From Coprobacter secundus (GTDB lineage: Bacteria; Bacteroidota; Bacteroidia; Bacteroidales; Coprobacteraceae): a stretch of 64,000 nt of DNA. Both the position numbers and the translations under genes were made by a program. Each line of letters starts with the position of its first letter. Positions within the stretch are counted from its first letter, which is position 1. The notes beneath the pieces were generated by a model. That model worked only from the letters and a program-made list of their open reading frames with translations. It did no database searches and was not told where the DNA came from. Shown piece by piece: positions 44,739 through 53,820 of this stretch. The DNA lies in the NCBI GenBank assembly GCA_000803105.1, contig JTDA01000001.1, forward strand, positions 372,001-436,000. The letters are read 5' to 3'.

Positions 44739-45827
44739 TTACAATATATCTTTTAATTTTATACTTTTATTTACCGGATTTTTCCGATTCTTCCACCTTT
44801 CACTATCTAAATAAAACCGAACGCTTAATTGTTGCTGATAGCTTATCTTTCCCGGTGTAAAATGAAGGTTGAATGACGCTTTACAATTGACAAAACTATT
44901 GTGAAAGATATAAGCATAAATATCGGTACGATTATAAAAATCTGACTGGAAGAAAGGATCACCTTGGTTCAATTGACTACCGAACTGCTCATAAAACGGC
45001 ATTTGACTTTCTCCCGCATATAACGTATTATGCAAACCGAGCCATCGCCATTCACCCTGTATGTCACAAAGAAATCCCTGTGGACGATGCCACTCCCCAA
45101 GACCTCGATGGCGTTCCATACTCAACAAATAACCACATTTTACAGACAATATCGACAAAGGGGTATACCTCGCAAAGTCTGCACCAATATATGGATTTAC
45201 AATCATATCATCCATCACCGACTGATCATCTCCTGCAGCGATCGTTCGGGCCAGATGATTCATCATTATATGTCCGCCCAAGAAAAACACTCCTGGCTGC
45301 CATTTACCACTCGCCACAATATTGAATGCTTCTCTTCTTTTTTTTGTCTGCATCTGGCGCCAGTCGATATACATCTCTATATATCCCCTACTACCCGAAT
45401 ACTGAAACAAAGCACCGGTAATATTCGGATTGTAATAAGTCAAAGAATCATATTGCATATACGAAGGCAACGGTTCTATCAATTGTGTACGGGGAAAAAG
45501 GCCAAAAGACATTTGAAAACGGGGCATTACACACCGATAATAAACAGTAGGATCGACACTGCCTTCTTCTGCTTTTCCTCCAATAGGCTGTATCCAACTT
45601 ACCCCTGCCATAAGACGATGAGATGCTTGCTTGGGGCCCGACACAGCAACTCCTATTTCCGGAGACAGCCGGGTTGCAAATAAAGTTTGGGATTTCTGTT
45701 TATCGTATTTATATTCCCGATTATCGAAAAATCCATAAAAATCGACATCCCATAAAAAAGACTGTGCCGATACTTTTGTGACCAAAAACATCAGCACAAA
45801 TAATATTATATATAAACGATGTATCAT
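44739..45827 (-). CDS. Predicted outer-membrane protein, function unknown
   Basis: I do not recognise this 362-residue protein as a named family. It has a signal peptide (IILFVLMFLVTKVSAQ, cleavage near residue 21) and is then rich in short alternating segments ending in aromatic residues, for example LFATRLSPEIGVAVSG, IEMYIDWRQMQ and QQQLSVRFYLDSERW, the look of an outer-membrane barrel. Its ATG overlaps the gltX stop by 4 bases and kdtA follows 27 bases later, so it is translated with both. A link to the cell envelope is inferred from the signal peptide and from kdtA. Confidence 0.65.
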   Translation of the reverse strand: MIHRLYIILFVLMFLVTKVSAQSFLWDVDFYGFFDNREYKYDKQKSQTLFATRLSPEIGVAVSGPKQASHRLMAGVSWIQPIGGKAEEGSVDPTVYYRCVMPRFQMSFGLFPRTQLIEPLPSYMQYDSLTYYNPNITGALFQYSGSRGYIEMYIDWRQMQTKKRREAFNIVASGKWQPGVFFLGGHIMMNHLARTIAAGDDQSVMDDMIVNPYIGADFARYTPLSILSVKCGYLLSMERHRGLGEWHRPQGFLCDIQGEWRWLGLHNTLYAGESQMPFYEQFGSQLNQGDPFFQSDFYNRTDIYAYIFHNSFVNCKASFNLHFTPGKISYQQQLSVRFYLDSERWKNRKNPVNKSIKLKDIL

Positions 45828-47344
45828 CCAAGTACTTTTATTGCCTTGTATAGGCGACGCAATGTTTCTTCTTTTCCAAGCACGGCAGTAAGGTCAAACA
45901 TCTGAGGACCTTTTGACTCCCCGACCAAAGCCAACCGAAAAGCATTCATTATATTACCCAAATGATACCCTTTACCTGCAATCCATTCCTTAACCGTACT
46001 CTCTGTAGCCTCTACGTCATCAAAATTATCTATCGATTCGAGAATTCCGGCCAGTTCTGTCAGCAATTGGGCACTATCTTCTTTCCAGCGTTTTTTCACT
46101 GTCTTCTCATCGTACACTTCAGGCGCAACAAAAAAGAAACTGCTCTGGTCCCATAATTCCTTCACAAAACTTACTCTCGATTTCATTACAGCAACTACCC
46201 GGACCACTTTTTCCTGTTCTGCACTTATCCCTCTTGCTGCCAATTCCGGCATAAAAAGAGCAGCTAACTCCTCATTACTCTTTTCTTGAATATATTTGTG
46301 ATTGAACCATTTCCCCTTTTCGTAGTCAAACTTTGCTCCACTACGGCTACACCGCTCCAACGAGAACATTTTTATAAGTTCATCCATAGAAAGAATTTCT
46401 TGGTCATTCCCCGGATTCCACCCTAACAAAGCCAAGAAATTCACCACAGCTTCCGGCAAATAACCGGACTCTCTATAGCCTGAAGATATATCGCCCGTCT
46501 TCGGGTCTTTCCATTCCAACGGAAATACCGGGAATCCAAGTCGATCACCATCTCTTTTACTCAACTTTCCATTGCCATCGGGTTTCAATAATAGAGGCAA
46601 GTGCGCAAAGAATGGCATTGTATCTTGCCAACCCAACGCTCTATATAACAAGACATGGAGTGGTGCCGAAGGAAGCCACTCTTCCCCTCTTATAACATGA
46701 GATACTTCCATCAAATGATCATCTACAATATTCGCCAAATGATAAGTCGGCAAATTGTCAGATGATTTATAAAGAACCTTATCATCAAGAATCGATGAAT
46801 TTATAACAACTTCTCCTCGAATCAAATCATTTACTTTTACATCTTCACCTGGTTCTATCTTTATTCGAACGACATATTGTTCTCCATCAGAAATTAACTT
46901 CTCCACCTCTTTTTCAGACATAGTAAGAGAATTTCTCATTTGCATACGGGTAGAAGCGTCATATTGAAAATTAGGAATTTCTTTTCGCTTCTCTTCCAAT
47001 TCTGCCGGAGTATCAAAGGCAATATATGCCTTGCCATCATTCAACAGCTGGTCTACATATTGCTTATATATATGCTTTCGTTCCGATTGTCGATAAGGAC
47101 CGTAATCACCGCCATAGCTGACCCCTTCATCGAAATGTATGCCAAGCCACTCTAACGATTCTATGATATACGCTTCTGCACCGGGAACAAATCGATGTGA
47201 ATCAGTATCTTCAATACGTAAAATCATATCTCCGTCATGCTGACGGGCAAACAAATAATTATACAACGCAGTTCTTACTCCACCAATATGAAGTGGGCCC
47301 GTAGGACTCGGAGCAAAACGTACTCTCACTTTTCTTTCTGACAT
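45824..47344 (-). CDS. gltX: Glutamyl-tRNA synthetase
   Basis: GltX charges tRNA-Glu. The 506-residue protein has the class I signatures: the HIGH-type motif HIGG at residues 19-22 within APSPTGPLHIGG, and the KMSKS-type motif KLSKRDG near residue 260. The C-terminal third is the anticodon-binding helical domain. It overlaps the following gene by 4 bases. TAATTTTG on the minus strand at 47370-47377 could be its own -7 box, besides read-through from xseB. Confidence 0.97.
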   Translation of the reverse strand: MSERKVRVRFAPSPTGPLHIGGVRTALYNYLFARQHDGDMILRIEDTDSHRFVPGAEAYIIESLEWLGIHFDEGVSYGGDYGPYRQSERKHIYKQYVDQLLNDGKAYIAFDTPAELEEKRKEIPNFQYDASTRMQMRNSLTMSEKEVEKLISDGEQYVVRIKIEPGEDVKVNDLIRGEVVINSSILDDKVLYKSSDNLPTYHLANIVDDHLMEVSHVIRGEEWLPSAPLHVLLYRALGWQDTMPFFAHLPLLLKPDGNGKLSKRDGDRLGFPVFPLEWKDPKTGDISSGYRESGYLPEAVVNFLALLGWNPGNDQEILSMDELIKMFSLERCSRSGAKFDYEKGKWFNHKYIQEKSNEELAALFMPELAARGISAEQEKVVRVVAVMKSRVSFVKELWDQSSFFFVAPEVYDEKTVKKRWKEDSAQLLTELAGILESIDNFDDVEATESTVKEWIAGKGYHLGNIMNAFRLALVGESKGPQMFDLTAVLGKEETLRRLYKAIKVLG

Positions 47345-47445
47345 AATCTGCTTTCTTTGAAAATCAGGACAAAATTAACTTTTTTTTTTGATTTACTATC
47401 ACTGCAAGGTAAAAAGAGTCTCTTTGGATGAAAGATACAAAACCT

Positions 47446-47649
47446 CTAATCTCCAAGCTCCTCCAATATCTTCTTGACCTCTTTATCTGTCTCAAAAAGT
47501 TTCTCTTTACAAAAACGCAACAAAGTCAATGAACGTGTAGTATAATTTTTCAACTCATCGATTTCACACTCATTATTTTGAAGCTTAGAAACAATGGCTT
47601 CTAATTCAGCTATTGCCTCTGCATAAGTTTGTTTTTTCTTTTCTGCCAT
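47446..47649 (-). CDS. xseB: Exodeoxyribonuclease VII small subunit
   Basis: The 67-residue protein is a coiled-coil type small subunit, with TYAEAIAELEAIVSKLQNNE near its start, the typical XseB signature. It joins XseA to form exonuclease VII, which degrades single-stranded DNA. It lies 6 bases downstream of xseA. Confidence 0.94.
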   Translation of the reverse strand: MAEKKKQTYAEAIAELEAIVSKLQNNECEIDELKNYTTRSLTLLRFCKEKLFETDKEVKKILEELGD

Positions 47650-47655
47650 AATCTA

Positions 47656-49026
47656 TCATTTTATTACTTTTGATTTTACTTTTCCATCAGCAAAGCATGT
47701 ACACAGTTCATCGCCTGAAGTAACTTCTTGAGCCGACTTAACAATTTTTCCATTTTTCAAAGTCAGCGTATACCCTTTTTCCAACAATCTTTCCGGAGAA
47801 ACCAGTTCGACAGTTTTCTCAATCATATTCAACCTGTTCTGCTCATCTTTCACATATCTCGGCAATTGCATTTTCAACGAAATGGTCAACCGCTCCAATT
47901 GAGCAAATTTTCCGGTCAAGATCCTTTCCGAAAGCAATGGAAACTGAGCTGCCAAGGTTTGAAGATAACGACTGCCATTTTCTATACACTTGCCTGCACT
48001 ATTCTGCAAGTCATGCTGCATTTGCAGACAACGCGTACGCTCTCCGGCCAATATTCTCTCTGCCAGCAAAGGAAGCCATCGAGCCATATTCTGAATATTA
48101 TGTTTTTCATTGTCCATTTTTTGCCCGGCAAATAAGACAATCGAATCACGAAGTTTCTGCCTATGCACATCGGCCATTTCCATCCTATCAATCAACCATT
48201 CAGCCGCAGCAGTTGGAGTCTTTACTCTGACATTTGCAACACTGTCTATCACCGTATCATCCCGGTCATGACCGATACCGGTAATAATAGGTAACGGAAA
48301 CTGGGTTATATGTAAAGCCAAGCTATAACTGTCAAAACAGCTTAAATCAGAAGTAGCTCCTCCACCTCTAATAATGGCAACTCCGTCAAAACAATCGGCA
48401 CAATCATAAATTCTTTCCAATGCAGCAATAACAGATTCTTCTGCCTGCTCTCCCTGCATAACGGCATGAAACAGGGTGGTATAAAAGCAATAACCGTTTC
48501 GGTTATGATGTAACTGGTTCATAAAGTCTCCATAACCGGCAGCAGTAGGAGAAGATATGATGGCAATACGTTGAGGTAGCATGTCCCATTCCAATTCTTT
48601 ATTCATATCCAACACGCCTTCATCCTCAAGTTGTTTTAATATCTCGGCCCGGCGACGAGCCATATCACCCAAAGTATAAGACGGGTCGATATCATGCACA
48701 GTAAGGCTATATCCGTATAGCTCATGAAAGTCCATGCTGACTTCAACTAAAATTTTTATTCCGGAGGAAAAAGCCTGTCCTGTCTCTCCCTCAAAATAGG
48801 GTTTTAACAATCGATAAGTTGTGGACCAAATCATCCCCTTAGCTTTAGCTATTATCTGTCCGGCAGACGACTTCTCGACAAACTCCAAATAACAATGCCC
48901 GGATGACAAGTTCTCTCTGACCTCACTCAATTCGGCCCGTACCCAATAACGGTCAGGAAAGCTCTTATTTACAACACGTCGTAATAAGCTATTCAGTTCA
49001 TATAAAGACAATTCATTCTGAGGCAT
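47656..49026 (-). CDS. xseA: Exodeoxyribonuclease VII large subunit
   Basis: XseA is the catalytic subunit. The 456-residue protein begins with an OB-fold region (about residues 20-100: FPDRYWVRAELSEVRE and GHCYLEFVEK), then a catalytic core with LPQRIAIISSPTAAGYGDF, AIIRGGGATSDL and GIGHDRDDTVID, followed by a long helical coiled region. It is 6 bases upstream of xseB and starts 1 base after the stop of a subtilase gene, so the three are one transcription unit. Confidence 0.97.
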   Translation of the reverse strand: MPQNELSLYELNSLLRRVVNKSFPDRYWVRAELSEVRENLSSGHCYLEFVEKSSAGQIIAKAKGMIWSTTYRLLKPYFEGETGQAFSSGIKILVEVSMDFHELYGYSLTVHDIDPSYTLGDMARRRAEILKQLEDEGVLDMNKELEWDMLPQRIAIISSPTAAGYGDFMNQLHHNRNGYCFYTTLFHAVMQGEQAEESVIAALERIYDCADCFDGVAIIRGGGATSDLSCFDSYSLALHITQFPLPIITGIGHDRDDTVIDSVANVRVKTPTAAAEWLIDRMEMADVHRQKLRDSIVLFAGQKMDNEKHNIQNMARWLPLLAERILAGERTRCLQMQHDLQNSAGKCIENGSRYLQTLAAQFPLLSERILTGKFAQLERLTISLKMQLPRYVKDEQNRLNMIEKTVELVSPERLLEKGYTLTLKNGKIVKSAQEVTSGDELCTCFADGKVKSKVIK

Positions 49027-49027
49027 A

Positions 49028-50632
49028 TCATTTCTTTATCATTTTTTGTATTTCCCTAAAGTTATCACCCATTACCAGAATAAAATATAATCCCGAAGGC
49101 AAAGATTGCAATGGAATTACCAGCTCTCCATTCTCATAGAAATAGCGATGCAATTGCACACCATAAGCAGAATATATATCAATTGTGTAAGGATGAGACG
49201 AACGCGGTAAATCCCTTAACAATAATATCTCCTCCGGAGCCGGAACTACACAAACTTTTTCACCCGGATGTTCCTGCGACAATAAAGTGGATTCCTGAGC
49301 ATACACTTTATAAAAACGGGGCAGACCATACCCCTGCAAAGTATCCGGCCGGTTATATAAGGTGGCACTCTTTCGTATCCGATCAACAATTTCTTTGTTA
49401 GACAAGTGCGGTAACGCTTGTCTCAAACAAGCGGTCAATCCTGCCACAACCGGAGCAGAAAAAGATGTCCCGTCTGCTTTCACAACTTCACCACCCACCC
49501 CCAAAAGCGCTGTTTGTGTTCCCAAAGCCACAATATCCGGTTTTACCGTATCATTTTTCGTATAGCCATGACCGGTAAAATCACTGGAAACATCTTCTCC
49601 ATCTATAGCGCCTACGGCCAGCACGCCATACACATCAGAAGGAAATATTATTTTACGCCATGGACGTCTTCCCTCATTACCGGCACTATTAACGACAATA
49701 ATCCCTTTCTCTACTGCCTTTTTAGCAGCTTTAGAAATAAACGCCGACTCTCCGTTAAAATCTTTATAAGAATGATTCAGCAACGGATCGTCAAATTCAA
49801 AATACCCTAACGAACTATTAATGACATCCACACCCACGCTATCAGCAAACTCCGCAGCAGCAGCCCAATAATCTTCTTCGACAGGATACTCCGAATTACT
49901 ATCCTCAGACCTTAAAAGCCAATAATCAGCCTCCGGTGCCGTACCGCAAAAAACATTCTCAATCTCTCCAAGCATAGCCGACAAAACCAAAGCTCCATGA
50001 TTATGTACACTATATATATCAGAATTGGGTTCCACAAAATCACGAGTTCCCAAAATCCTGCTTTTGTCAATTCCCGGATTTCTATCGACATTCAAAAATC
50101 CCGCATCTATTACGGCTATCGTAATACCTTTACCTCTAAAACCTGCGGAATGCAACCTATCTCCTTCAAGATGGGATATTTGCCACAAAGCTGCCCCGTA
50201 TGGAGATGACATGTCTTCCTCTTTTTTGATTGGAACCGTCGTATCAACAAAAAAATCTCCTCCTACAGCCGTATTTTCCCATACCAGTTCAATTTCACGG
50301 ACAAAAGGAAATTCCCGCAGAGTATACAACCAGCTACTGTCCGATACTGAAACAACTACAGTATTCAGCCACTTCGACCGTGTAATCACAGGGAATCCTG
50401 CCATTTTCAGCTGTTCCACATACCGGCGGCTGACAGGCAAATCTGTCGAATCGATAGGAATACCATACCTCGCTTTTCTTGCTAAAGCCTTAGATGAAAG
50501 AATTCTTTCCGGTTTTTCCAAAGAAAAAGCCGTATCTTTCTTATCGGTAAGCCAAACCCGGAACTTATACTGCTCCTGACTGTAACCAAAGACCAGGCAA
50601 AACAGAAGACCTATGACACATATATACCTCAT
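49028..50632 (-). CDS. Secreted S8 subtilase with type IX sorting domain
   Basis: The 534-residue protein has a signal peptide (about 1-18) and a subtilisin-like domain with all catalytic residues: Asp in AVIDAGF, His in HNHGALV, the oxyanion Asn in NSAGNEG and Ser in GTSFSAPVVAG. The C-terminus (about 440-534) has the beta-sheet pattern of a type A sorting domain with SLPSGLYFILV and a basic end. So it is a type IX cargo, exported and processed by PorU. It lies between mnmA (4 bases) and xseA (1 base), an arrangement whose functional reason is not clear. Substrate unknown. Confidence 0.9.
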   Translation of the reverse strand: MRYICVIGLLFCLVFGYSQEQYKFRVWLTDKKDTAFSLEKPERILSSKALARKARYGIPIDSTDLPVSRRYVEQLKMAGFPVITRSKWLNTVVVSVSDSSWLYTLREFPFVREIELVWENTAVGGDFFVDTTVPIKKEEDMSSPYGAALWQISHLEGDRLHSAGFRGKGITIAVIDAGFLNVDRNPGIDKSRILGTRDFVEPNSDIYSVHNHGALVLSAMLGEIENVFCGTAPEADYWLLRSEDSNSEYPVEEDYWAAAAEFADSVGVDVINSSLGYFEFDDPLLNHSYKDFNGESAFISKAAKKAVEKGIIVVNSAGNEGRRPWRKIIFPSDVYGVLAVGAIDGEDVSSDFTGHGYTKNDTVKPDIVALGTQTALLGVGGEVVKADGTSFSAPVVAGLTACLRQALPHLSNKEIVDRIRKSATLYNRPDTLQGYGLPRFYKVYAQESTLLSQEHPGEKVCVVPAPEEILLLRDLPRSSHPYTIDIYSAYGVQLHRYFYENGELVIPLQSLPSGLYFILVMGDNFREIQKMIKK

Positions 50633-50636
50633 CGAC

Positions 50637-51746
50637 CTATATATACTTTTTCAAATACCGCTGGTCATCAATTATACTTCCACCCAATACCCTGTCTCCT
50701 CTATAAAATACGGCTGATTGTCCGGGGGTCACAGCCGAAGCTTCATCACAAAATCGGACAATAGCCCGCCCTTCTCCGACAGAACACAAAGTTGCAGGAA
50801 GAGCAGCACTGCGGTAACGGATGCGTACTGATATTTCTTCTTCCGGAGACAGCGGAATCGGGAGAAGAACATCCCTGACCAACATCTCTTTTGCCAACAA
50901 CTCACTCTTATCCCCCAAACGAATTGTATTCTTCCGCGCATTTATTTTAATAACATATGCCGGATGTCCCAAAGCTATTTCCAAACCTTTTCTCTGACCG
51001 ACAGTATAAAAAGGGAAACCTTTATGACGACCTATTTTTCGACCTTCCTTATCGACAAAAAAACCTCCATTGACTTTTTCCGGCAATTCCGGAACCTCCT
51101 GTTTCAAAAATTCTCTATAATCATCCTCTATGAAGCAGATCTCCATACTTTCTTTTTTTTCGACTTTCTCTTTGAAACCTTTCGATAATACATATTTTTT
51201 TATGTCTTCTTTCTTCATTTCTCCTAAAGGGAACAAAGTACGAGACAATTCTTTCTGTCCCAATCTCCACAGAAAATAAGACTGATCTTTCAACGGGTCG
51301 ATACCTTTTAATAGATAAAACATATCGTTCTCCCTCCCAATACGGGCGTAATGACCCGTTGCGACCCATTTACACCCATAACGATCGGCCGCTTCAAGAA
51401 GATACCTCCATTTAAAATATAAATTGCACATAACACAAGGATTGGGAGTACGCCCCTGCATATATTCTTCGATAAAATCCTGAATAACGGTCTGTCTAAA
51501 ATCCGATCTGACATCCATTGAATGATGTTCTATTCCCAATTTTTCGGCCAAAGTCCGGGCCTCTAAAACATGGACAGGCTCCATTTGTCCCGAGTGTGGA
51601 AAATGCTTGGGTAAATCCCACATCCGTAGTGTGACCCCCACAACATCATATCCTTGCTCCTGCAGCAACATGCACACTGCCGAGCTGTCGACACCTCCGC
51701 TCATTCCCACTAAAACTCTCTTATCCCGGCCTTTACTCTTATTCAT
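50637..51746 (-). CDS. mnmA: tRNA-specific 2-thiouridylase MnmA
   Basis: MnmA puts sulfur on U34 of tRNAs for Lys, Glu and Gln. I start at ATG 51746 (369 residues, MNKSKGRDKRVLVG), because a -7 box at 51781-51788 places the transcript start near 51775, inside any longer reading frame from 51779. The PP-loop GMSGGVDSS, the catalytic cysteine in PNPCVMCN and the second cysteine in CFIEDDY are intact. It is the first gene of the run toward the subtilase and xseA. Confidence 0.95.
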   Translation of the reverse strand: MNKSKGRDKRVLVGMSGGVDSSAVCMLLQEQGYDVVGVTLRMWDLPKHFPHSGQMEPVHVLEARTLAEKLGIEHHSMDVRSDFRQTVIQDFIEEYMQGRTPNPCVMCNLYFKWRYLLEAADRYGCKWVATGHYARIGRENDMFYLLKGIDPLKDQSYFLWRLGQKELSRTLFPLGEMKKEDIKKYVLSKGFKEKVEKKESMEICFIEDDYREFLKQEVPELPEKVNGGFFVDKEGRKIGRHKGFPFYTVGQRKGLEIALGHPAYVIKINARKNTIRLGDKSELLAKEMLVRDVLLPIPLSPEEEISVRIRYRSAALPATLCSVGEGRAIVRFCDEASAVTPGQSAVFYRGDRVLGGSIIDDQRYLKKYI

Positions 51747-51780
51747 TGTTTCATCTTTGTATAGTCCATTACCATCCATA

Positions 51781-51812
51781 CAAATGTAAGAACTTTATTC
51801 TAATCGACGAAA
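51781..51812 (-). promoter_or_regulatory. Predicted mnmA promoter
   Basis: On the minus strand TTTC (51809-51812), 20 bases, and TACATTTG (51781-51788) fit the Bacteroides pattern with one mismatch in the -33 box. It decides the mnmA start in favour of 51746. Confidence 0.6.
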
Positions 51813-52083
51813 TTTCAAAAACAGGCCTACACTATGAAATTAATTCTTTATTTTTGATTGGTTTATTTTCAGGACTTTTCCTAAATTTATACAAAACTAT
51901 TCTGAGAAATCTTCTCAAGGATAATTCTTAAATTGGAGAAGGAAACAATAAGCAGTGTGACAAACAGAATCAAGGATAAAGACCGGAAGAAAAGTCAGAA
52001 AACAGACAAAATTACTTTATCAGAAAAATGAAATCAACCCTATGACTACCTATTGAAATAAATATCTAACATTTTTATTTATC
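51813..52083. other. Gene-free interval between mnmA and the secreted phosphatase-like gene
   Basis: AT-rich sequence with one small hairpin, TGAGAA / TTCTCA, at 51903-51917. No tRNA, riboswitch, repeat or convincing ORF is seen. A promoter for the gene at 52084 is expected here but no full consensus match is found. Confidence 0.5.
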
Positions 52084-53022
52084 ATGAAAACTAAATTTAT
52101 AATTTTTCTTTTGCTCTATTGTGCTGCTTCTTTGTGTGCCCAGACTCTTACCATTGGCAGCTACAACCTAAGAAACAAAAATGACTGGGATACCTCCAAC
52201 GGCAACGGATGGAACCAACGCCTACCCTACATCTGTGGATTGATACGTACCAATTTTTTTGACATCATAGGGACCCAAGAAGTTCTTAATAGCCAACTAA
52301 ATGACTTACTAAAAGGTCTACCCGAATACAACTATATCGGTGTTGCCCGAGATGATGGTAAAACCCAAGGAGAATATGCGGCTATATTTTACAGAAAAAG
52401 TCGTTTGAAACTATTGGAAAATGGGAATTTCTGGTTATCCGAGATCACCGACCGCCCCAATAAAGGTTGGGATGCATCCTTGCCAAGGATTTGTACGTGG
52501 GGAAAATTTCAAGAAATAAAAAACAAAAAACACTTTTGGTTTTTCAATTTACATATGGATCATATAGGAATAGAAGCTCGAAAAGAAAGTGCCAAACTCA
52601 TATTGAAAAAGATAAAAGAAATGTGCGATGACGATATCGTTATCCTCACCGGTGATTTTAATGTAGACCAGCATAGCGACAGTTACAAATTACTACACAA
52701 CTCTAATCTACTAAATGATTCTCATGAAGTAGCAGATATACGTTACGCTCCAAACGGAACATTTAACGACTTCAACCCTACTCTATTCACTGAAAGCCGA
52801 ATAGATCATATTTTTGTAACGGCACCTGTGAAAGTAAAATCATACAGTGTATTGACCGATACATATCGCGTTCCAGTAGCAGAAAATAATAAAAATCTAA
52901 AATCTGGAAATTTCCCCAAAGAAGTTTCTTTAAAACAATATGAAATACGTGTACCCTCCGACCACTATCCGGTCAAAGTTCTTATCGATATAGCAAAAAA
53001 TAATAAAAAGAAAGCGCACTAA
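52084..53022 (+). CDS. Secreted endonuclease/exonuclease/phosphatase family protein
   Basis: The 312-residue protein has a signal peptide (FIIFLLLYCAASLCAQ, about 1-20) and the EEP fold: GSYNLRN near residue 26, GTQEVL, LTGDFNVDQHSD, and SDHYPVKV at the end, which supply the metal and phosphate-binding residues. Such secreted members act on phosphodiesters, nucleic acids or sphingomyelin-like lipids; the substrate is unknown. Its stop codon lies inside the stem of a terminator that serves the tRNAs on the opposite strand. Confidence 0.9.
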   Translation: MKTKFIIFLLLYCAASLCAQTLTIGSYNLRNKNDWDTSNGNGWNQRLPYICGLIRTNFFDIIGTQEVLNSQLNDLLKGLPEYNYIGVARDDGKTQGEYAAIFYRKSRLKLLENGNFWLSEITDRPNKGWDASLPRICTWGKFQEIKNKKHFWFFNLHMDHIGIEARKESAKLILKKIKEMCDDDIVILTGDFNVDQHSDSYKLLHNSNLLNDSHEVADIRYAPNGTFNDFNPTLFTESRIDHIFVTAPVKVKSYSVLTDTYRVPVAENNKNLKSGNFPKEVSLKQYEIRVPSDHYPVKVLIDIAKNNKKKAH

Positions 53023-53038
53023 CAAATATTAGTGCGCT
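53013..53038 (-). terminator. Terminator of the tRNA-Tyr/tRNA-Gly transcript
   Basis: AGCGCACTAA (53013-53022) and TTAGTGCGCT (53029-53038) make a perfect 10-base stem with a 6-base loop. On the minus strand it is followed by TTTCTTTTTATTATTTTT. The stem also holds the last codons and stop of the gene at 52084 on the plus strand. Confidence 0.9.
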
Positions 53039-53044
53039 CATCAG

Positions 53045-53117
53045 AGCGGGAAACGGGACTCAAACCCGCGACCCTCAGCTTGGAAGGCTAATGCTCTATC
53101 AACTGAGCTATTCCCGC
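53045..53117 (-). tRNA. tRNA-Gly(TCC)
   Basis: The minus strand folds into a 73-base cloverleaf: acceptor GCGGGAA/TTCCCGC, anticodon loop CTTCCAA with anticodon TCC, T-loop GTTTGAGTC, and discriminator T. CCA is not encoded. It is downstream of tRNA-Tyr by 7 bases. Confidence 0.97.
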
Positions 53118-53124
53118 AAAAATG

Positions 53125-53207
53125 TGGGCGAAGATGGATTCGAACCACCGAAGTCGTAAGACAGCAGATTTACAGTCTGCCCCATTTGGCCACTCTGGTA
53201 TTCGCCC
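53125..53207 (-). tRNA. tRNA-Tyr(GTA)
   Basis: The minus strand folds into an 83-base tRNA with a long variable arm: acceptor GGGCGAA/TTCGCCC, anticodon loop CTGTAAA with anticodon GTA, T-loop GGTTCGAATCC, discriminator A. The long variable arm is normal for bacterial tRNA-Tyr. Co-transcribed with tRNA-Gly. Confidence 0.97.
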
Positions 53208-53236
53208 GTCCCAAATGCGGAGCAAAGGTAGAAATT

Positions 53237-53728
53237 TTATTTTAACTTGCAAACAAAATCGTGCATTTTTATTGCAGTAATTGCTGCTTCGACACCTTTG
53301 TTACCATGAACACCTCCGGCTCTATCAAGAGATTGTTGCATCGTATCGGTAGTTAACACCCCAAATATAAAGGGAATACCAAACATTGTATTCAATTTTG
53401 TAATGCCAATCGTCACCCCCTGACATACATAATCAAAATGTGGCGTATCACCCCGGACAACACAACCTAACACGATTACGGCATCAGGTTCATATGTCTC
53501 AGCCATTTGTTGAGCGCCAAATGTCAGTTCAAATGTCCCGGGAACTCGTGCAACCAAAATATTTTCACTTCTCACCCCATTTTTTTCCAATGCATCACAT
53601 GCTCCTTCAAGCAGCTTTTCTGTAACATTTGCATTCCATTCTGCACACACGATTGCTACACGCATATCCGATGCATCGGGAACCGAAGCCGGATCATAAG
53701 AAGACAGATTTTGATAAGCTGTTGCCAT
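53237..53728 (-). CDS. ribH: 6,7-dimethyl-8-ribityllumazine synthase
   Basis: RibH joins the pyrimidine and butanone precursors to form lumazine, the penultimate step of riboflavin synthesis. The 163-residue protein is of normal length and has VPGTFELTFGAQQM, GCVVRGDTPHFDYV with the catalytic His97, and GVLTTDTMQQSLDRAGG. No other rib genes are adjacent. A terminator at 53766-53797 separates it from the upstream TPR gene, so it has its own promoter. Confidence 0.96.
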   Translation of the reverse strand: MATAYQNLSSYDPASVPDASDMRVAIVCAEWNANVTEKLLEGACDALEKNGVRSENILVARVPGTFELTFGAQQMAETYEPDAVIVLGCVVRGDTPHFDYVCQGVTIGITKLNTMFGIPFIFGVLTTDTMQQSLDRAGGVHGNKGVEAAITAIKMHDFVCKLK

Positions 53729-53765
53729 AAAAATTGTATCTATAATAATTTAATTTTAACTCAAT

Positions 53766-53797
53766 AAAAAAGCCACCTTGGCAAAGGTAGCTTTTTT
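53766..53797 (-). terminator. Terminator between the TPR gene and ribH
   Basis: AAAAAAGC (53766-53773) and GCTTTTTT (53790-53797), with ACCTT/AAGGT inside, form a stem with one mismatch and T runs on both strands. Confidence 0.85.
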
Positions 53798-53820
53798 GTA
53801 CTTATTTTAAAAATTCAATT

